Below, piece after piece: positions 33,568 to 41,755 of a stretch of DNA of 64,000 nucleotides. Each line of letters starts with the position of its first letter. Within the stretch, counting starts at the first letter, position 1. Under the pieces are notes generated by a model, which saw only the letters and a program-made list of their open reading frames with translations, did not search any database and had not been told where the DNA came from. This DNA comes from Arthrobacter sp. GMC3 (lineage in GTDB: Bacteria; Actinomycetota; Actinomycetes; Actinomycetales; Micrococcaceae), in contig NZ_PJIO01000001.1 in NCBI RefSeq assembly GCF_002929305.1, forward strand, positions 310,001-374,000, in the 5' to 3' direction. The translations under genes and the position numbers were made by a program.

Positions 33568-34077
33568 ATGACCACCGGCACATCCAAGAGCCTGCTGCCC
33601 ATTGGTGAAATTGCGAGCAGGGCAGGTTTGTCGGTACCCGCTGTGAGGTACTACGAATCGCGAAACCTCATCACCTCTGAACGAACGTCCGGCAACAAGC
33701 GTGTCTTTCGCCGCTACACCTTGCGGCGATTGGCCGTAATTGCCGCAGGACAACGAGTAGGCCTCACCCTGGCTGAAATTGCGGAGGCACTGGCCGAACT
33801 CCCCGCAGACAAGGCCCCAACGCAGGACGATTGGCATCAGCTCAGCACGCACTGGGCACTGCTGGTGGCACGAAGAATCCGTCAGCTGGAAAAGCTTCAA
33901 GGATCACTCGACGATTGCATCGGCTGCGGTTGCCTCTCCCTCAAGAAGTGTCATCTCTTCAATCCTCAAGACGAGGCGGCCGCTGAGGGTCCAGGTTCGC
34001 GCTGGATCCGAAAGAGCTTGGACGACGACGGAGATGAGACTGAGGGCCGAACGCCGTCGTTAGGCTGGAAGGCATGA
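33568..34077 (+). CDS. soxR: Redox-sensitive transcriptional activator SoxR
   Basis: MerR-family regulator of 169 aa. The helix-turn-helix SLLPIGEIASRAGLSVPAVR is followed by YYESRNLI and a coiled dimerisation helix. The [2Fe-2S] ligands are Cys117, Cys120, Cys122 and Cys128 in DDCIGCGCLSLKKC, the exact SoxR spacing C-x2-C-x-C-x5-C. It senses redox-active compounds by cluster oxidation. It is divergent from a VOC gene with a SoxR-box-like promoter between. Its stop overlaps the ATG of the next gene (ATGA), linking a methyltransferase to it. Confidence 0.94.
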   Translation: MTTGTSKSLLPIGEIASRAGLSVPAVRYYESRNLITSERTSGNKRVFRRYTLRRLAVIAAGQRVGLTLAEIAEALAELPADKAPTQDDWHQLSTHWALLVARRIRQLEKLQGSLDDCIGCGCLSLKKCHLFNPQDEAAAEGPGSRWIRKSLDDDGDETEGRTPSLGWKA

Positions 34078-34817
34078 ATCGGATCCATAGCGCTGTTCTG
34101 CATGATGATGTTCGCCCTGTGTGGTCGGCGGAGGTGATTTCGTGGTTGCTGGGGTCACCACTGCCCGACCACCTGCTGGCAGTCCTGGATCTGGGCGCTG
34201 GAACAGGCCTAGGAACCCGGACCATTGCAGCTCTCGGACACTCCGTCACAGCAGTCGATACGGCCGAAGATATGCTGTCAGTGCTCCGAATGGCCAATGA
34301 GGGGCTGCCACCCGGAGCCGCTGCTCGTATCGAGACTGCGAGGGGCTCGGCGGAATGCATCCCTTTGGGAAATCAGAGTGTCGAGGCCATTACCTGTCTC
34401 CAAGCCTGGCACTGGGTAGACGCCGTACGGGCTACGGCTGAATGCGATCGTGTACTCACACCTAACGGCATGATGGGTCTGGCCTGGCACACCTGGGACC
34501 GCACCAGCGAGTGGGTGAAGGCGCTCGCCGCAATCGTCGAGCCAGACGGAATCCCCGCCGATCAAACTCGAAGCGTACCCGGAGAGTTCGCCGGACGGGG
34601 CACCTTTGAACGCAAGGACTTCCCCTTCAATTACGAATTGCAGGTTGACCAGCTCGTTCAACTGGCCAGCTCATGGGCTTTCGTTGCACAGAGACCCGAC
34701 CAACTCGACGTCTTGGCGAAAATCCGTCGCCTGGGCGAACAAACGGAGTCACCCGTCACGGGCCTTGTTGGGTTCCCCCACATCACGGCTGCTTTTCGCC
34801 TGCAACGGCCAAGCTAA
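34074..34817 (+). CDS. Class I SAM-dependent methyltransferase
   Basis: A 247-aa cytosolic methyltransferase. The SAM-binding motif I is VLDLGAGTGLGTRTIA near residue 38, the acidic loop is VTAVDTAEDML, and motif IV is VEAITCLQAWHWVDA; the family is UbiE/Methyltransf_11-like. It is translationally coupled to soxR by ATGA. The substrate is unknown; methylation of a redox-active metabolite would fit the SoxR context but is speculation. Confidence 0.87.
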   Translation: MNRIHSAVLHDDVRPVWSAEVISWLLGSPLPDHLLAVLDLGAGTGLGTRTIAALGHSVTAVDTAEDMLSVLRMANEGLPPGAAARIETARGSAECIPLGNQSVEAITCLQAWHWVDAVRATAECDRVLTPNGMMGLAWHTWDRTSEWVKALAAIVEPDGIPADQTRSVPGEFAGRGTFERKDFPFNYELQVDQLVQLASSWAFVAQRPDQLDVLAKIRRLGEQTESPVTGLVGFPHITAAFRLQRPS

Positions 34818-34978
34818 GGAGTCGTGGGGTAGGTGGAGTACTGTCCCGGGACGGCACAAGATCCCAGCTCCAGAGCGCGGGCGCCCCGGACCGCCACTCT
34901 GCCAACGGGGTATCTCCGCGAAGCGAATCGCCCGTCGCATTCAACAACATACTCCCAAAGTTGGGGCAGGATGAAGCG

Positions 34979-35614
34979 GTGACTACCAAAGACGAGCAGC
35001 TCTTTCTAGCTCATATTGAAAAGAACCCGATCAACCGGCAAATCCTTAAGTTGGCACCGGCACTTGGCGTCTCGGATTGGTGGCTAACGGCGGGTGCGCT
35101 GTTCCAAACCGTGTGGAACGTGATGGAGGGCAAAGACCCCCGCGCCGGCATCCGTGACTACGACCTATTCTACTTCGACGCAGATACGTCCTATGAAGCG
35201 GAGAACGCCGTCATTCTCCGGGCACGTGAGTTGTTCAAAGACCTGGGCGTCGACGTCGAAGTTCGAAACGAAGCCCGAGTTCACCTTTGGTACGAGGATC
35301 ACTTTGGTGTCCCGGCCACCCCCTTCACCAGCACCACTGATGCGATCGATCATTTCGCTGCAAAGACTTGCTGCTTCGCCGTCACCTCGGACGAAACGGG
35401 CCGCCTGGCAATCTATGCCCCACACGGCTACGACGGCTTGTTCGCGCGGAACGTGGTGCCGAATCCAGTGCTTGCTCCGCGCGATGTGTACGAGGCAAAG
35501 ACAAAGAGATGGAGCGCGGAATGGCCATCTCTGAAGGTGCTGCCATGGCCCACGGAAGCCATTGTGGGTAAACCCGCTATGACTTCCGCGTTGGCTGGGG
35601 AACAGCAACGATGA
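34979..35614 (+). CDS. Nucleotidyltransferase-fold protein, DUF925 family
   Basis: A 211-aa protein from GTG 34979. The conserved DUF925 block WWLTAGALFQTVWNVMEGKD runs into AGIRDYDLFYFDADTSYEAE, whose DYD acidic residues are the predicted metal ligands. VHLWYEDHFGVP and the C-terminal RDVYEAKTKRWSAEWP blocks also match. Family proteins are putative minimal nucleotidyltransferases of unknown target. The TGA overlaps an ATG that begins the remnant of a GNAT gene. Confidence 0.85.
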   Translation: MTTKDEQLFLAHIEKNPINRQILKLAPALGVSDWWLTAGALFQTVWNVMEGKDPRAGIRDYDLFYFDADTSYEAENAVILRARELFKDLGVDVEVRNEARVHLWYEDHFGVPATPFTSTTDAIDHFAAKTCCFAVTSDETGRLAIYAPHGYDGLFARNVVPNPVLAPRDVYEAKTKRWSAEWPSLKVLPWPTEAIVGKPAMTSALAGEQQR

Positions 35615-35920
35615 CCGATTCCCTTTCCCTTCCCACCCGTTTCGAATGAGCAAGTCCGAACCGCCCTTGGATTCAGAAAACACGGCATCGGACGTGCGCT
35701 CATGACCGAAGTGGCACGAGCCGCCACCGAGGAATTCGCTCTTGAACAGCTACACCTGGATCTGCGTTCAGGCATGGGCCTTGAAGACTTCTACCAGTCA
35801 TGTGGCTGGAAGGAAATCGGCCGCTGGCCTGCCGCACTCAGATTGCCGGAGGGTGACCGGGACGAGGTACTCATGGCCCTGATACTTAACCGAGCCTCCG
35901 AAGCAACCACTACGGCCTAG
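35611..35920 (+). pseudogene. GNAT acetyltransferase remnant
   Basis: ATG 35611 overlaps the preceding stop and reads MTDSLSLPTRFE before a stop. In another frame, from about 35630, a clean C-terminal half of a GNAT protein begins (VRTALGFRKHGIGRALMTEV, with the acetyl-CoA loop; then LEDFYQSCGWKEIGRWPAAL). The first half of the domain is missing. The best reading is a deletion plus frameshift in a formerly coupled gene. A 72-aa peptide could still start at ATG 35702. Confidence 0.65.
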
Positions 35921-35975
35921 TAGGGGGTCCTTTCGTCTCACTGGCCACGGTCGATTCTGCGTCGGGAGCCGGCAG

Positions 35976-36518
35976 TCATCCGTCGCGTCTTTGTAAATGC
36001 GGGAGTGCGAGAAGGATATTGGCGAGATGGAAGCTTTGCTTGAAGAAGCCTGGCTGGAGGATGTCTTCAACGCGTTCGAGGCGAACGTCGATCTCTTCGT
36101 TCGCATCGAGTGATTGTTCCCCGATACGTTCGCATCCGAGGGCCACAAAGTAATGGACCAGGTTGTTCTGGTTTCCCCAATTCGCATAGGCACTTCCGAG
36201 GGTCAACAGCTCCGAGGGGCGATACCCCGTTTCCTCAAGAAGTTCTCGCTCAGCCGCAGTCGAGGGATCCTCGCCGGATTCGATTCCGCCACCCGGAAGG
36301 CCCGGAGCGACCACACCGCCACCGTGGTGATATTCCTCAGTTACTAGCACTTTCCCCTCAGGTGTCAGGGGGAGGATTGATACCCAATCGTTTGAGCAAA
36401 TGACGTAGTAGGGGTCGATCACCCGACCATTAGCGCCGGTGCAGAGGTCAGCTCGCACCCGGATCCAGGGATCCTCGAGCACAAAACGGCTCGTTTCAAT
36501 CGTCCATTTGATGACCAT
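35976..36518 (-). CDS. Nudix hydrolase (ADP-ribose/nucleoside-diphosphate sugar type)
   Basis: A 180-aa hydrolase. ATG 36518 follows GGGGGA at good spacing; a longer reading from 36563 is less likely. The Nudix box is complete: GGGIESGEDPSTAAERELLE followed by ETGY, giving the metal-binding REx2EE core. The flanking EEYHHGGG and NQNNLVHYFVAL segments resemble ADP-sugar pyrophosphatases. The physiological substrate is not determinable. It is convergent with the GNAT remnant. Confidence 0.88.
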   Translation of the reverse strand: MVIKWTIETSRFVLEDPWIRVRADLCTGANGRVIDPYYVICSNDWVSILPLTPEGKVLVTEEYHHGGGVVAPGLPGGGIESGEDPSTAAERELLEETGYRPSELLTLGSAYANWGNQNNLVHYFVALGCERIGEQSLDANEEIDVRLERVEDILQPGFFKQSFHLANILLALPHLQRRDG

Positions 36519-36717
36519 AGAGGTCCCCCATGATTTGTCGATGTGCTGGCTGAAGAGCGCCAATGACCCACACGAACTAATCTACGCTTCGGACCAACTT
36601 CGATGATTCACGAGTACTTTCGTATGCGAATTTGATGAACCCTAGGTAGACGCGGACCGAGGAGTGTAGGGTGTTGACCAATGCCCCATTCTTGCTTTTC
36701 TCGAGGAGTTGGCGACG

Positions 36718-36969
36718 ATGAAAGAACTTCGGAACACGCCCCGGTGGGCGCTCATTCTCTCCCTTTGCGTGGCCGTCGCGGCGGCTACTTTTGTAGTCAT
36801 GGGGCTGTTCCACGCGTTCACTGGTGCCGGGGCGACGCAAGTCCTCTTTGACGCTGTGATTGCCTGCGCGTTTGCGCTCGGCGCGTGGTCCGTAGCGGTC
36901 AAGGGAAACCCTGCGCTTTCGAGGCGTCGGGACACCCCGCCCAACCGTCGGAGTCCCCTCGACTGGTGA
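36718..36969 (+). CDS. Small two-helix membrane protein
   Basis: An 83-aa protein; ATG 36718 is preceded by GAGGAG at 10 bases. Two hydrophobic helices (WALILSLCVAVAAATFVVMG and LFDAVIACAFALGAWSVAV) are followed by a basic tail. Not recognised. It sits 40 bases before the third FDxRYPAxFQPGG membrane protein and may be cotranscribed with it. Confidence 0.6.
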   Translation: MKELRNTPRWALILSLCVAVAAATFVVMGLFHAFTGAGATQVLFDAVIACAFALGAWSVAVKGNPALSRRRDTPPNRRSPLDW

Positions 36970-37009
36970 CTGGACGCACCAGTGACCTCGTCTGCGGGAA
37001 GGCCCTGGC

Positions 37010-38011
37010 ATGGAAGAGAAGTTCGATCAGCGATACCCGGCCATTTTTCAGCCGGGAGGAAACGAGCTACCCCGAGTCACCACGACCGCATCTAAGTCTG
37101 AACCGAGAACGTCGTCCGTTGGGCCAGCCCACCCGGTGGATGTAGAAACTTCATCTTCGCCCACGACGACGGCCCAACCATTGGCCCCGTCGGTCGAGAC
37201 CCCTGGACTTTGGCGGGGTTGGATTGCCCCGTTGGCGGCCGCTGCTGCCATGCTGAGCGCGGGCGTTTTCGTGATCACGGCGCAGTATTGGTTGGCTGCC
37301 TCCATGGTCGTTGGCCCGGCAGATAGCCTGGGAGTCGAACCTGAACCGTGGGGCCAAAGTGTGAACCGCGCGGCGCCAGCCCTGCTGACCGTTGGATTCG
37401 GGCTGCTGGCGGTTGTGCTCTTTTTGGCATCCCGGAACCGGCCAGCAACCGAAACTGCGGCCAGAAACGCGTTCGTCGTTCTCGCCCTGTGCCTAGGCGT
37501 GGCTGGTTGGATCGCCTTGTATGCGTTCTATTTGTTTCCCGAGCAGGCACAGTTTTCTGGCGCAGCCTACGATGGTACGCCGCGGCGCACCCCTTGGCCC
37601 TTTGTAGTGATGCCGTGCGGTCCGGCCCTTTTGACCGTGGCACTGGTAATGCTGGCCGTCCTCATAGTGGTGCCGCGGCGGTGGCCAATAAATCCTGCGG
37701 GCGCGGAAGATTCCGGCACGGTGCAGGCCAGCGGCAAGCCGTCCATCGGACGGGGAATCTGCTTTGGACTAGTCGCCGCCGTGGCGGGCGTCATGGCCTT
37801 GGTGGCGCCGACCCTCTTTCAACAGCCACAGAACATGCGGTCCGGAGAGGGGGACTCCGTTGTGACGGTGTTCCCGTCATGGCCGGAGCTGATGCAGTAC
37901 CTGTCCCCTCCGCTCCTAGTCGTTTCCCTGGGGACCCTGGCCTGGGCCGCCATCCACCTCGCCGTCCGCAACTCCGCTGCCAGCCAAGCCTCGGCCGCCG
38001 TCGAGCTCTAG
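37010..38011 (+). CDS. Membrane protein of the FDxRYPAxFQPGG family, paralogue 3 (function unknown)
   Basis: A 333-aa protein whose N-terminus MEEKFDQRYPAIFQPGG carries the family motif at residues 5-17. A Thr/Pro/Ser-rich soluble stretch of about 55 residues follows, then about six helices with the same landmarks as the 13.9-16.1 kb copies: AQYWLAASM, APALLTVGFG, FLASRN, VAGWIALYAFYLFPE and VVPRRW. It is more similar to paralogue 1 than to paralogue 2. Its neighbours here are a small membrane protein and a universal stress protein, so the context is not conserved between copies. Confidence 0.82.
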   Translation: MEEKFDQRYPAIFQPGGNELPRVTTTASKSEPRTSSVGPAHPVDVETSSSPTTTAQPLAPSVETPGLWRGWIAPLAAAAAMLSAGVFVITAQYWLAASMVVGPADSLGVEPEPWGQSVNRAAPALLTVGFGLLAVVLFLASRNRPATETAARNAFVVLALCLGVAGWIALYAFYLFPEQAQFSGAAYDGTPRRTPWPFVVMPCGPALLTVALVMLAVLIVVPRRWPINPAGAEDSGTVQASGKPSIGRGICFGLVAAVAGVMALVAPTLFQQPQNMRSGEGDSVVTVFPSWPELMQYLSPPLLVVSLGTLAWAAIHLAVRNSAASQASAAVEL

Positions 38012-38140
38012 GGTTGCAGACCACACGAACATGACCCTATTCACGCAAGGGTTCGGCGGCTGTACAGTCAGTGCTACGAACGCCTTGACGCGAGCCGGTT
38101 GTTGTTCGGTCACGTCAGGGCCTATCGAAGGGTTGATTAC

Positions 38141-38977
38141 ATGAAATATGTGGTTGGTTACCGGCCGGATGAGCGTGGCGCCGACGCCATCGCCCTGGCC
38201 GCCGTCATTGCAAAAACGCAGGGCGCCGAGCTGCACCTGGTCAATGTTGTCCACGGCGGCGCATCCAAGGACAGCGGGTCCGCGGTGGACGATCTCTCAC
38301 ACCGGGCCCTGAGCCTGGTGCCCGCTGAAGTCAAGGCAACATTCACCACCCGAAACCACGAGTCGTTCGTCCACGGGCTCATCGAGGCTGCAAAAGAGGA
38401 CAACGCCGCGCTGATCGTGGTGGGCGCTGCCAGCAACGGACTCTTCAAACGCTTTACAGTAGGGTCCGTGGCCAACGGCCTGCTGCACGCCTCACCCGTC
38501 CCAGTGGCACTCGCCCCGCGCGGCTACAACCGCAAGGATCCGCTCTCCCGGCTGACCGTAATGACGGGCATGCGTGAGGGCTGGCAGGCAGTGCTCGACG
38601 TCGGAACAAGCGCCGCCGCGCGCCGGAGCGTGCCGCTGCGCCTGGTTTCAGTGGTGGAAATTGACCAACTTGAGCAAAGCGATTTTGACCTGGACAACGC
38701 GCTGAGCCCCGCCCGCCAACATGTGAAGACGGTCCTGGCCCAGGCGGCCGCAAAACTACCCAAAGACAAAGTCACGGTCACCTTGGCCCATGGAAAAAAC
38801 ATTGAGGAAGCCATCGACGGAATCGGCTGGAAGTCCGGGGAAATCGTGATTGTCGGCTCCAGCAGGCTCGCCGAGAACAGCAAGATCTTCCTCGGCTCAA
38901 CGGCCAACAAGATCCTGCGATCACTGCCGGTGCCCATGGTGGTAGTTCCACGCGACTTCCAGGAACAGGGGATCTAG
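38141..38977 (+). CDS. Universal stress protein with two Usp domains
   Basis: A 278-aa cytosolic protein with tandem UspA folds. Domain 1 starts MKYVVGYRPDERGADAIALA and ends in the ATP-type loop VGAASNGLFKRFTVGSVANG. Domain 2 ends in VGSSRLAENSKIFLGSTANK and VPMVVVPRDF. Both G-x-n-G(S/T) loops are present, so ATP binding is plausible. Tandem Usp proteins of actinobacteria are linked to dormancy and stress. Confidence 0.9.
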   Translation: MKYVVGYRPDERGADAIALAAVIAKTQGAELHLVNVVHGGASKDSGSAVDDLSHRALSLVPAEVKATFTTRNHESFVHGLIEAAKEDNAALIVVGAASNGLFKRFTVGSVANGLLHASPVPVALAPRGYNRKDPLSRLTVMTGMREGWQAVLDVGTSAAARRSVPLRLVSVVEIDQLEQSDFDLDNALSPARQHVKTVLAQAAAKLPKDKVTVTLAHGKNIEEAIDGIGWKSGEIVIVGSSRLAENSKIFLGSTANKILRSLPVPMVVVPRDFQEQGI

Positions 38978-39005
38978 CGCCAGCGGTGAGGTCCACCGGC
39001 TTCAC

Positions 39006-39092
39006 GGGGGAGGGGCTGGTGCCCGCGCGCGCCGCACACGACTTCGTCGGAGCGGACGCTGCGACGCCCACCACGCCGCCAGCCCCTTCCCC
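39006..39092. terminator. Possible long-loop hairpin between convergent genes
   Basis: GGGGGAGGGGCTGG (39006-39019) pairs with CCAGCCCCTTCCCC (39079-39092) with one wobble around a 59-base loop. It sits in the 147-base gap between the convergent Usp and oxidoreductase genes, which has no coding signal of its own. The long loop makes it a weak call. Confidence 0.3.
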
Positions 39093-39124
39093 GCTTCGCC
39101 GAGGACCTGGGGCACGGGTGCTAG

Positions 39125-40507
39125 CTACTGTTCCAGGAACGCGTCGCTGAAGAGCAGTTGCAGGCCCTCGGACATGGTGGGGTGAGCAATGACGGCGTCT
39201 CGCAGTTGCTGGTATGTGAGGCCGCCCAGCATGGCCATCTGCACCACGGCGATCACCTCGCTGGATTCGTGGCCCAGCAGGGAAACACCCAGGATAAGGT
39301 CGGTGCCGCGTTCCACCACTGCCTTCCAATGGCCGGCGAGCTCGCCAACCGTCCGTGCCCGGGGGATGGCGGCGACAGGCATGGAGGCTATCCGGATCTC
39401 GCGCCCGGCGGCCCTGGCTTCGCTTTCGCTCATTCCCACGCGTCCCAGTTCCGGGGTGGTAAACACGCAGTAGGGGATCAGCCGTCCGCGGGTGCTCCAC
39501 GAACCTCCGGCCAGGTTGCTTTTGAGAATCCGGAAGTCGTTCCACGAAGCGTGGGTGAACTGCGGGCTCCCCGCTACGTCGCCGGCAGCCCAGACACCGT
39601 CTGCCGTGGTCTGCAGGAACTCATCGACCTTAACCAAGGCGCGATCATTGAGCTCCACTCCAGCAGCGTCCAAGCCCAACCCGTCGGTGACGGGGACGCG
39701 GCCCACCGCAACCAGAATATCTCCAGCGGATACCTCGGAGCCATCGGACAGTTGCACGCTCACGGAGCCTGACGCACGGGAGACAGAAGTCGCCTCTACG
39801 CCCAAACGGATGGTGACGCCGTCGTTCTTCATGGCGGTGGCCACCGCGGCCGCCACATCGGCGTCTTCGCGCGGCAGCAGGGAAGGCCCACGCTGCAAAA
39901 GCGTCACGGCTACGCCCATGATGGAGAGCATGGAGGCGAACTCGCAGCCAATGTATCCGCCGCCCACGATGACGATGCTGGCGGGAAGGGATTCCAACTC
40001 CAAAATGGTGGTGCTCGTCAAAGGCGTGACCGCCCGCATCCCTGGAATGTCGGGGACAAATGGCACCATGCCGGTGTTGATGACCACTTTGGTTCCTCGC
40101 AACGTTCGCAGGGTGCCGTCGTCGCCGGTGACCTGGACGGTTCGAGGGGCGATGAAGCGGGCCTGGCCGATCACCAAATCCATGCCCGAATCCAGGAACG
40201 ATTTCCGCTGCCCGGCAACCATGGTTGACACCACGCTTTCCTTGCGTTCCCGCAGCAACGTCAGGTCGATGGCTGGTGTTTCGGCGCCGGTGATGCCAAA
40301 TTCTGTGGCACGGCGGGTTAGTGCCAGCAGGCGGGCACTGTTGACCAGGGTTTTGGTGGGGATGCAGGCGACGTTGATGCAGGTGCCGCCGATCATGCCA
40401 CGCTCCACCATGGCCACCCGCTGTCCCGCGCCGGCCCAGTCCATGGCCAGCGATTTGCCTGCCTTCCCGCCACCGATCACCAGAAGGTCAAAATCCTCGA
40501 TATCCAT
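39125..40507 (-). CDS. FAD-dependent pyridine nucleotide-disulfide oxidoreductase
   Basis: A 460-aa flavoprotein of the mercuric reductase/lipoamide dehydrogenase family. The FAD site is LLVIGGGKAGKSLAMDWAG and the redox-active disulfide is in GGTCINVACIPTKTL (C-x4-C). The NAD(P) site is IVIVGGGYIGCEFASMLSIM, and the C-terminal dimer domain has the base histidine in AHPTMSEGL. There is no N-terminal HMA domain and no vicinal C-terminal cysteine pair, which argues against true MerA. It may be a soluble transhydrogenase-like or thiol reductase; the partner is unknown. Confidence 0.88.
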   Translation of the reverse strand: MDIEDFDLLVIGGGKAGKSLAMDWAGAGQRVAMVERGMIGGTCINVACIPTKTLVNSARLLALTRRATEFGITGAETPAIDLTLLRERKESVVSTMVAGQRKSFLDSGMDLVIGQARFIAPRTVQVTGDDGTLRTLRGTKVVINTGMVPFVPDIPGMRAVTPLTSTTILELESLPASIVIVGGGYIGCEFASMLSIMGVAVTLLQRGPSLLPREDADVAAAVATAMKNDGVTIRLGVEATSVSRASGSVSVQLSDGSEVSAGDILVAVGRVPVTDGLGLDAAGVELNDRALVKVDEFLQTTADGVWAAGDVAGSPQFTHASWNDFRILKSNLAGGSWSTRGRLIPYCVFTTPELGRVGMSESEARAAGREIRIASMPVAAIPRARTVGELAGHWKAVVERGTDLILGVSLLGHESSEVIAVVQMAMLGGLTYQQLRDAVIAHPTMSEGLQLLFSDAFLEQ

Positions 40508-40543
40508 GTGCGTGCCTTTCGTGGAAAACAGCGGGCGGGGGAG

Positions 40544-41554
40544 TTAGGCGGCGGCCCTGCGCAGCCGGGCTGTGTGCCGGTAGTTGCGCATCATGTCCGC
40601 CGTGAGAATGATCAGGGCGACCCAAACGATCGAGAACCCAATCCACCGGTCCAGTCCCATATGCTCGCCCATGAGCGTGATGGCAATGAGGAACTGGACC
40701 ACCGGTGTCATGAACTGAAGCAGGCCAATGCTGGTCATGGACAGTCTGCTGGCCGAGGCGCCAAAGAAAAGTAGAGGGACGGCCGTGACGATGCCGGAGG
40801 CGGCGAGCAGCCAGAAATGGCCAGCCCCGAGTCCTGTCAGCGTTGCCTGCCCCATCCCTGCCAAAACCAGCATGGCCACGATGGCGAAGGGTGCCAGCAC
40901 CGTTGTTTCCACGCTCAGGCTGGTGATGGCTTCCACCTTGCCACCAACCCTGTTCTTCACGAAGCCATACGTGCCAAAGCTAAAGGCCAGCACAAGCGCG
41001 ATCCAGGGCAGTTTGCCGTAACTGGCGGTAAGGACGACGACGGCCACGAACCCCACGCCGATTGCCACCCACTGCAGGGGGCGAAGTTTTTCCTTCAGGA
41101 CGATGACACCAATAAGCACTGAGACGAGCGGATTGATGAAGTAGCCCAGCGATGCCTCAATGGCGTTGCCAGTGGTCACGGCATAGACGTAGGTGAGCCA
41201 GTTGATGACAATGAGGAACGCGGCCACGGTGAGCGTGCCTAAGATGCGCGGGTTCCTCACAGCGGCGCCGAATTTGCCCCACCCACGGGTCACGGTGATG
41301 ATCAAGGCGCAAAAAAGAACGGACCAGACCACGCGGTTGGCAACAATTTCGATGCTGTTGGCCGGGACAAGCAAGATGAAGTACAGCGGAAGCAGACCCC
41401 AGAGCCCGTAGGCGCCAACCCCGTAGAGCACGCCGGTCGCAGCCTCAGAACGTGCGGGCTTTGACGCCTTGCCGTGAGACTTCTGAACACTTTCTAAGGG
41501 GGATTCGCTAACTGCCACAGTCTCATAACAGCAGGATTGTTGCCGAAATTCCAT
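40544..41554 (-). CDS. rarD: RarD-type EamA/DMT transporter
   Basis: A ten-helix inner-membrane transporter of 336 aa from ATG 41554; GTG 41518 (324 aa) is also possible and neither has a strong ribosome site. RarD marks are GVLYGVGAYGLWGLLPLYF, NSIEIVANRVVWSV, NAIEASLGYFINPLVSVLIG and QFMTPVVQFLIAI. It belongs to the drug/metabolite transporter superfamily with unknown substrate (the family name derives from chloramphenicol sensitivity). The C-terminus is basic. Confidence 0.88.
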   Translation of the reverse strand: MEFRQQSCCYETVAVSESPLESVQKSHGKASKPARSEAATGVLYGVGAYGLWGLLPLYFILLVPANSIEIVANRVVWSVLFCALIITVTRGWGKFGAAVRNPRILGTLTVAAFLIVINWLTYVYAVTTGNAIEASLGYFINPLVSVLIGVIVLKEKLRPLQWVAIGVGFVAVVVLTASYGKLPWIALVLAFSFGTYGFVKNRVGGKVEAITSLSVETTVLAPFAIVAMLVLAGMGQATLTGLGAGHFWLLAASGIVTAVPLLFFGASASRLSMTSIGLLQFMTPVVQFLIAITLMGEHMGLDRWIGFSIVWVALIILTADMMRNYRHTARLRRAAA

Positions 41555-41755
41555 AACCACTTGGCGGGGACTGGATTGAGTTCGCGCCGCTGGCTGCGCA
41601 ACAGGGCAGTGGGAGCGGTTGGCGACTTTCCGCAAAAGCTACTTACCGGCGTCGCGCTTGGGGAATTACACTAAGGAAAGCGGCGACGGATCTGCAGGTG
41701 CACCTCCCGAGCCGCCGATTTGGTCCCGCGATTCACAGTTCGGAAGGACTCCTTC

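Noticed and set aside
39125..40507. Mercuric reductase (merA)
   Set aside because: The core fold matches, but there is no N-terminal HMA domain, no C-terminal vicinal cysteine pair and no mer genes nearby.
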